Source: Fasciola hepatica (Eukaryota; Platyhelminthes; Trematoda; Plagiorchiida; Fasciolidae). From it: DNA of 64,000 nt. The notes below the pieces were generated by a model, which saw nothing but the letters and a program-made list of their open reading frames with translations, made no database searches and had not been told where the DNA came from. Made by a program: the position numbers and the translations under genes. Of this stretch, positions 59,701 to 64,000 are shown piece after piece. The stretch spans positions 5,588,001 through 5,652,000 of the forward strand of contig CANUEZ040000151.1 in the NCBI GenBank assembly GCA_948099385.1, in the 5' to 3' direction. The number at the start of each line of letters is the position of its first letter. Positions within the stretch are counted from its first letter, which is position 1.

Positions 59701-61188
59701 CTGCCAATAACCCGTCGTGGCATACTATCTGCCGTCTCAAGTTTGTTCGACCCGCTCGGTTTCGTCTCACCATGGCTGCTACCCGGAAAGATCTTGCTGC
59801 AGCGGCTGTGCCGTAAGAAAGTTGATTGGGACCAGTCACTGGACCGAGGGGACCGGCTGGACTGGGAGGAATTTTTGAACACCTTGAAGAAATTAGGGGA
59901 CATAAGAATACCACGATGTTTGACCCCTGGCCATACGACACGGACTGGAGAACTACATGCCTTTTCCGATGCATCCGAAGTCGGTTATGGAGCTGTGGTT
60001 TACGGACGATGGTGCGCAGGAGATGGACAATATACCACGAGGATCCTGTTCGCTAAAGCCCGCGTTGCTTCACTGAAGTCGGTCTCAATCCCACGCCTTG
60101 AACTCAGCGCAGCCGTGTTGGCAGTCAGGGTGGTGCAAGCTGTGAAGAGATGTTTCGATCTCTACATTTGGTCGGTGAGCTTCTGGACGGATTCAACGAT
60201 AGTACTTTACTACATTAACAACGTACGGAGCCGGTTTAGTACTTTCGTTGCTAACCGGCTCACGATTATCCACGATGAATCGGCCACGCACCAGTGGAGT
60301 CATGTCAGGTCTGGCGATAATCCGGCCGACCTGTGCTCCCGAGGTGCGAACAACTTCAGGCAACTGGACACGTGGACGAGAGGGCCAAACTTCCTGCAAT
60401 TGCCCAAACAGGACTGGCCCGTGTTCGAATTAAAACCCCCTACGGAATTGGAACTGGAGATCAAAGGCGTAGTGATAGCAACCAACGTCGTCGAAGCGTC
60501 GCCCATTTTATCGCCACTGGTCAGGTTTTCTTCCTGGATGAAGACGCTTCGTTCGCTAGTTTGGTTAACCAGGTTCAAGATAAGTTTACTAGTCATGAAA
60601 GGCCTACGGCCCTCAGGTCGGATACCGGTCGGCCCGATAGGTCCCGATGAGCTACAAGCGGCAGAGTACGATATTTTCAGAATGATACAACGCGAGGCTT
60701 TCGCCCAAGAACTCAATATAGCGGAAGAAGTGGGGCTGACCAATGAAGACATGCCATCTCCAAGAGGCGAGCTGAAGCGTTTAAACCCCAAAATCATCAA
60801 CGGACTGCTGCGGGTGGATGGTAGGCTGACAAACGCCCACCTGAACTTCGACACAAAGTATCCTATACTGCTGCCAGCGAGACAACCCGTAGTAGAGCTA
60901 ATGATTCAACACGTCCACGCCATTGAGGGACATGCCGGGGAAAGTCACGTGACGAGCGTCATCCGAAAGCGTCTTTGGTTGTTGAGAGGACGAGAGACTG
61001 TAAAACGCGTGATCCGACGGTGTGTGCAATGCAGGAGACGCAATGCCACAGCAGGCAAACAACTCATGGCCCCGCTACCAGAATGCAGGGTAACTACGGG
61101 CTTGGGGCCGTTCAGTGACACCGGGTTGGACTATTTCGGGCCCTTGTGGGTCAAGTGCGGGAAAAGATTAGAAAAGCGATACGGATGA
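56746..61188 (+). CDS. BEL/Pao gag-pol polyprotein, cut in integrase
   Basis: A single open frame of 1,480 codons encodes gag, protease, RT, RNase H and the integrase start of a BEL/Pao element, which replicates through RNA in cytoplasmic particles. A gag domain covers about residues 130-340. Zinc fingers begin at Cys376 (CRSCGTSHGLPEC, then CFICLNTTHRAAAC). The protease has DSGSD at 492. RT has Asp818 (SADIREMFHQV) and YVDD at 897-900. RNase H has FSDASE (Asp1075), FWTDSTIVLYYINN and SGDNPADLCSRG. Integrase begins at about 1,389 (HVHAIEGHAG, CVQCRRR) and reaches LDYFGPL, the first Asp of the triad. Met28 (AAAATGCCAAGG) may be the real start. All catalytic motifs look intact, unlike the other elements. 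The frame stops in a TGATAA repeat where an insertion begins. Confidence 0.9.
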   Translation: MRIWLRIAQTFVTILNRSIWNEENSRKMPRKGSKAVEPGQEVIRQVSGEVLGTYDSLANARSPSPVSASSCVIESNIDRKDVDLYKLRIIELEQQLLSARLQAHEAEKCTQKQRKHETSDFDTSDRLECNKVGNPTHVADYKPPSIDLPRVELTVFDGRAEQYCKFVKQFETFVENKVNDPGQRLLYLTHYCRGRAREAIDGCTMLDPEQGYTRARKILRDLFGQPFKVARNPIEGVMAEAKKTKGDVYTMADLVIKMQNCSIALDHLGYRADLDAMHTLEGIVRHLSPELQGRWAEEAERISRGDREANFEDLTEYLDRQTKIADSRFGRLIRDSNRAKKPGTSQVQTPVREHPKYQPWTNTHVISRDATAKPNCRSCGTSHGLPECPKFGNATIDERWGMARMAGACFICLNTTHRAAACRTRNRCGYEGCTVRHHRLLHQARITISEASAKPSVICSTSQSASKPVRLGVVAVGVVTPTGIAKALAFVDSGSDTTLVKERFADKHQLAKGATSLAVSTVGGTQVMTAGRLRLQLISLDTNEEIEPTEAFTLADLPMRAPRSVNAILTRWPHLQDVTVVDWEDDEVDLLIGCDVPEAHWVLDQRVGDRQAPYAVRTALGWMLYGPVGVRGSVNYLSAETDRIEYHLQRLYEKEFHDIGDERPTLSQEDHFALQTVRQGSRGLKKQFEVPLPWRTPVDPWTDNRNYVLQRLLRLKERFIRDQNLWERYADLMKRNEDLGYVERAPVNTDSKRGIWYLPHHPVINPKKPNKLRVVFDCAAKFQGKSLNDRLLQGPDWTTPLIDVLCRFRVGKVALSADIREMFHQVKIPVGERDALRFLWWEGSDRDNAVVNYRMTVHPFGAISSPFCANYALRESANKHGDLVHRTVVESVSRNFYVDDYLGSFDDVESALEQFRGLTRLLEEGGFHLTKWMSNASEVLKVIPYHEKVERVRDLDGSPLPIERTLGIQWDAETDDFVFELNVPELPITRRGILSAVSSLFDPLGFVSPWLLPGKILLQRLCRKKVDWDQSLDRGDRLDWEEFLNTLKKLGDIRIPRCLTPGHTTRTGELHAFSDASEVGYGAVVYGRWCAGDGQYTTRILFAKARVASLKSVSIPRLELSAAVLAVRVVQAVKRCFDLYIWSVSFWTDSTIVLYYINNVRSRFSTFVANRLTIIHDESATHQWSHVRSGDNPADLCSRGANNFRQLDTWTRGPNFLQLPKQDWPVFELKPPTELELEIKGVVIATNVVEASPILSPLVRFSSWMKTLRSLVWLTRFKISLLVMKGLRPSGRIPVGPIGPDELQAAEYDIFRMIQREAFAQELNIAEEVGLTNEDMPSPRGELKRLNPKIINGLLRVDGRLTNAHLNFDTKYPILLPARQPVVELMIQHVHAIEGHAGESHVTSVIRKRLWLLRGRETVKRVIRRCVQCRRRNATAGKQLMAPLPECRVTTGLGPFSDTGLDYFGPLWVKCGKRLEKRYG

Positions 61189-61440
61189 TAATGATAATGA
61201 TAATGATAATGATAATGGTTTATTTCGGATAACCCGAGGCATGCTGTAACGCAAGATCAAACGGTACAATTGGACGTAGAGTCCGAATTCCAAGAGGTTG
61301 GTTAAGGTATATGCACTCAATATTGTACAGGAGAATGTATTTAAGTCACTCTCTGTGGCGGCGCCCGGCAAATTTGAACTCAAGGTCGGGTGGCCAACCC
61401 GGTCAAGTCAGGATCGAGATGGTCGAAGGTAGCTGACTCT
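61186..61440 (-). mobile_element. SINE-like retroposon copy 3, in BEL integrase
   Basis: Read on minus, a B-box-like GAGTTCAAATTTGCC lies at about 61,366-61,380. About 160 bases on are CTCGGGTTATCCGA (hairpin arms CTCGG and CCGA, imperfect) and AATAAACCATTATC. Five ATTATC units then run into the broken integrase codon. Layout and orientation relative to pol are the same as in the gypsy insertion at 11,740. The 5' end is uncertain. Confidence 0.55.
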
Positions 61441-61763
61441 TCCTGAAACAGTACAAAACAAAGTGCTATGCAACAAGAGAATCAAACAGAATTGACGAGT
61501 TTTGTTCACTTCGAGGGAAAAGAAGTTTCCGAGGGCGACATGAACCAGCTACAGCGCTCCGCGGAGTATGGCACGGCTTTGGATTGGAAATCAGACGATG
61601 AGAGGAATGAATTTGCAGACAGAGAACAATCAAAATCTTTCGAAGATTTTCCTTGAAACGTTCAGCGACCAAATATCGGCTGAGTCCGTTAAATACCCAA
61701 TGAAGGACTCATTTGTAGAGAGTGATTGCCTAGGTGATGGTAAAGGAAGTGACCGGACGCAAG

Positions 61764-61960
61764 CATGTAATCGTTGCGCACATTGTTAACGTTCATGAGG
61801 GGGGAATGTGATGCACCAAAATGGAAATGGGTACTGGGCGAGTATTTAAATGGCAGGTAAGTATTTACGTTTGATAATCGTTATCTAAGGGCCGAAAATA
61901 AAGACCAGAGAGATGCAAGAATCAAAATTGTCTGGGAGGATTTACCAAGATAGAATACCG
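61764..61960 (+). repeat. Polypurine tract and LTR start, unit 1
   Basis: A 197 bp unit is repeated 338 bp downstream. It holds the end of an open frame (VIVAHIVNV), then GAGGGGGGAA, a typical polypurine tract. TGTGATGCACC at 61,807 follows and looks like an LTR start, and AATAAAG further on may be a polyadenylation signal. The pattern suggests the 3' end of an unrelated LTR element. Confidence 0.5.
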
Positions 61961-62101
61961 AATATGAAAAAGCACCAACGAACGCTGAATACAGTTGGGA
62001 AGTTGGGCGGCTGGATGTGGATGGAGTCCGTGGTAAACCAAACGGACATCACATCTGGCGAGGTCGCTGGAGTGATGGTGGAAGAAGTGGCAGGATGTAA
62101 A

Positions 62102-62298
62102 CATGTAATCGTTGCGCACATTGTTAACGTTCATGAGGGGGGAATGTGATGCACCAAAATAGAAATGGGTACTGGGCGAGTATTTAAATGGCAGGTAAGT
62201 ATTTACGTTTGATAATCGTTATCTAAGGGCCGAACATGATGACCGGAGAGATGCAAGAATGAAAATTGTCTGGGAGGATTTACCAAGATAGAATACCG
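62102..62298 (+). repeat. Polypurine tract and LTR start, unit 2
   Basis: This is the second copy of the 197 bp unit, with TGTGATGCACC at 62,145. It differs from unit 1 by a few substitutions. The 141 bp between the units is single copy here. Confidence 0.55.
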
Positions 62299-62592
62299 GA
62301 CATTGTGGTACGGAAGTGTATGGCAACAATAAATGTGAATTTTGCAAATATATTGATAACTCATAAAATAGAAGCGAGTTTTATCTCGGGAATTGGTTAA
62401 GTTTGCTAATAGGACAAGCGGGCAGTTTGGCAAGAATCATCGGGAAACAAGGATAATGAACGGTAAGCCGAGTACGGAAACGGTCTTTTAACCCCGCGAT
62501 AATTATGTGCTAGGGAAAGTAGATTTTTCTGGGCGTAAGAAGCAGTAAGTTAAGGTTGCGAAGATGGAGACAAGTTCGATGAAAAATAGGCG

Positions 62593-63417
62593 TGCATGAA
62601 ATCACGTGCGGTACACCTAGAAGTCGCACATTCGATGACGACCGATTCGTTTCTACGGGCCTTGCAAAGATTTATCAACCGAAGAGGCGTACCGGCCGAT
62701 ATATACTCAGATAATGGATCGAACTTTGTGGGCGCTCAACGGGAATTGCAGCGTTGGCACAAGAACATAAACAGGGACGAACTGCAGAACCGAACCGTGG
62801 CCTACGGCATACGATGGCATTTCAACCCCCCACAGGCCAGTCACCGAGGCGGCATATGGGAACGCATGATCCGGTCCGCCAGACGGATATTGCTGTCAAT
62901 CATGGAGCAGCAGCCGCCCGACGACGAGACCCTGAACACCGTCATGACTGAGGTGGAGCGAATCCTGAACAACCGCCCCCTGGTTCCAGTATTGAACGGC
63001 GACCCCACCCACCTGGCGCTCACCCCGAACGACTTATTGACGCTAAGGTCGAACGAGGGTTTCCAAGGGCCGGTAAACCTTCGTGGGAGCTACCTCCACG
63101 GGTGGAAGCAAGCGAATTATCTGGCCAAGGTCTTCTGGAGGCGATGGCTACGGGAGTACCTACCGGCTTTGCAGACTCGACAGAAGTGGATGGCCAAAAC
63201 AAGACCATTCAAAGTTGGGGACGTGGTTATGATCGCCGACGAACGCGCACATTTCAGCGCTTGGTCTTTGGGAGTAGTTACGGAAACCATCAAAAGCACC
63301 GACGAAATGATAAGAACGGTGAAGGTGAAGACAGCTAACGGAGTGCTCATTCGTGACATACGCAGTATTAACCTACTCGAGAGCGAAGACGGAGGAGCTG
63401 ATAACCCTGTGGCCTAG
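62593..63417 (+). pseudogene. BEL/Pao integrase, C-terminal part
   Basis: This is the continuation of the BEL integrase after the insertion. KSRAVHLEVAHSMTTDSFL leads to IYSDNGSNFVGAQREL (second triad Asp, residue 39 of this frame) and ASHRGGIWERMIRSARRILL (triad Glu, residue 89), then ILNNRPLVPV. The C-terminal SH3-like end reads FKVGDVVMIADE and WSLGVVTETIKSTDEMIRTV, with RSINLLE near the stop at 63,417. There is no internal stop. The Met at 62,596 is an internal residue, not a start. Joined to the upstream frame the element would lack only a few residues, so the insertion may be fairly recent. Confidence 0.85.
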
Positions 63418-64000
63418 TAAACCTTTTTCACACCAGTAATCGAGGTGGATAAAGAAACACCATATATACCACACAATCTCCGTCAAACACGTTAAGGTGC
63501 TCGCGGTCTTTTCGTTGACATTACAGGAGGTTCTTTCCGATATGTGGTGATGAGTGCGATTCCATTATACATCCCGATACATACACACATGCACGACGCA
63601 CTCTACATCCCGTAAACCCATCATACATGTGACAGTGTTCTTTGTTCGCCTTTTGTTGACGCTACCGAATGCCCCTTGCACATGTGGAAGCAGTGGAGCT
63701 CAGGTCACACATGCATGCTACATTTACTCGTTTTCTTGCCACGCGGTCTTTTGTTGACATTGCAGAAAGTCCTCCTTTGATGTGTAGTTATAACTGTGAT
63801 TTCATTGTAACCCCGGCACACACACACACACTCAAGCGCGTACATCCAGGACCGGACGGCCCCGTACGAGGACAACGTCTATGTGACCATTCACGCCCGC
63901 CATCGGTCATTTGGTCTTGTGGAAGATGCAGACTAGCCTCACGTCTATGTAGCCAATGGGTTAGGTGCGACCAGTAGTAGAACGTCGACGACGAGCATTA
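63418..64000. other. BEL downstream region with short subrepeats
   Basis: No gene is visible. A unit starting CGCGGTCTTTTCGTTGACATT at 63,502 recurs at 63,742 and in part at 63,647 (CGCCTTTTGTTGACG). Each full copy is followed by GATGTGTRGT-like sequence, a TTCATT stretch and CA-rich sequence; a CA run lies at about 63,817-63,832. This may be the 3' LTR or untranslated region, but it does not match the sequence upstream of gag. Confidence 0.4.

Larger units (their letters stand above)
61186..62592. mobile_element. 1.4 kb insertion splitting BEL integrase
   Basis: BEL pol ends at Arg-Tyr-Gly (to 61,185) and resumes at Cys-Met-Lys-Ser-Arg (62,593). About four residues normally between them are missing, so the insertion came with a small loss or the junction is eroded. 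The insert begins with a minus-oriented SINE-like retroposon. Its middle carries two copies of a 197 bp unit that looks like the end of another LTR element. The remainder (61,400-61,760 and 62,300-62,592) has no domain. It looks composite. Confidence 0.8.

Overview
This window is nuclear DNA of a eukaryote, most likely an invertebrate and probably a flatworm. There is no operon structure, no bacterial gene, no recognisable tRNA or rRNA, and no host gene I could identify. Nearly everything I can assign is transposable-element sequence. The best lineage clue is a Ty3/gypsy element that resembles the CsRn1 group described from the liver fluke Clonorchis, accompanied by RTE-like, CR1-like, BEL/Pao, Penelope-like and MULE-like sequences. 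The flatworm call is an inference from element type, not from a host gene.

Layout, left to right. A CR1-like RT fragment lies at 1-395 (minus), then 3.8 kb with no recognised gene. A decayed CR1-like element runs on minus at about 4.75-8.19 kb. A Ty3/gypsy element at 10.25-16.87 kb has almost identical LTRs but no gag or protease, a 2.17 kb insertion splitting its pol, and replaced catalytic residues. Pyrimidine-rich repeat DNA fills 18-21 kb, and a second, heavily decayed Ty3/gypsy element lies at 22.4-25.4 kb.

The section from 26.0 to 38 kb is an RTE cluster. Copies A, B and C lie head to tail on minus, a 3' end (E) lies at 35.1 kb and an inverted copy (D) lies on plus at 35.7-37.9 kb, with two CR1-like fragments between C and E. 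A and B belong to a 3.2 kb direct duplication. A and D form a gapless 2.18 kb inverted repeat. A, B and D share the same stop codons and the same frameshift.

Two weak BEL/Pao remnants lie at 38.4-38.9 kb (minus) and 41.7-42.9 kb (plus). A Penelope-like remnant that keeps a GIY-YIG motif lies at 45.7-46.8 kb (minus). A CR1-like element with ORF1, endonuclease and RT remnants covers 46.8-51.4 kb (plus). A diverged second copy of the 18.7-19.9 kb repeat lies at 52.7-53.9 kb. A MULE-like transposase pseudogene lies at 54.3-55.7 kb. The window ends with a BEL/Pao element at 56.7-63.4 kb whose 1,480-codon ORF is open until a 1.4 kb insertion in the integrase.

A thread running through the window is a set of short retroposon-like ends made of a small hairpin followed by a trinucleotide or hexanucleotide microsatellite. 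Two of them sit exactly at breaks in pol genes of LTR elements. Nothing here looks like a new multi-gene system. The notable points are structural: duplicated dead copies, the long inverted repeat, the tailed retroposon family, and an LTR element that looks young yet is catalytically dead.
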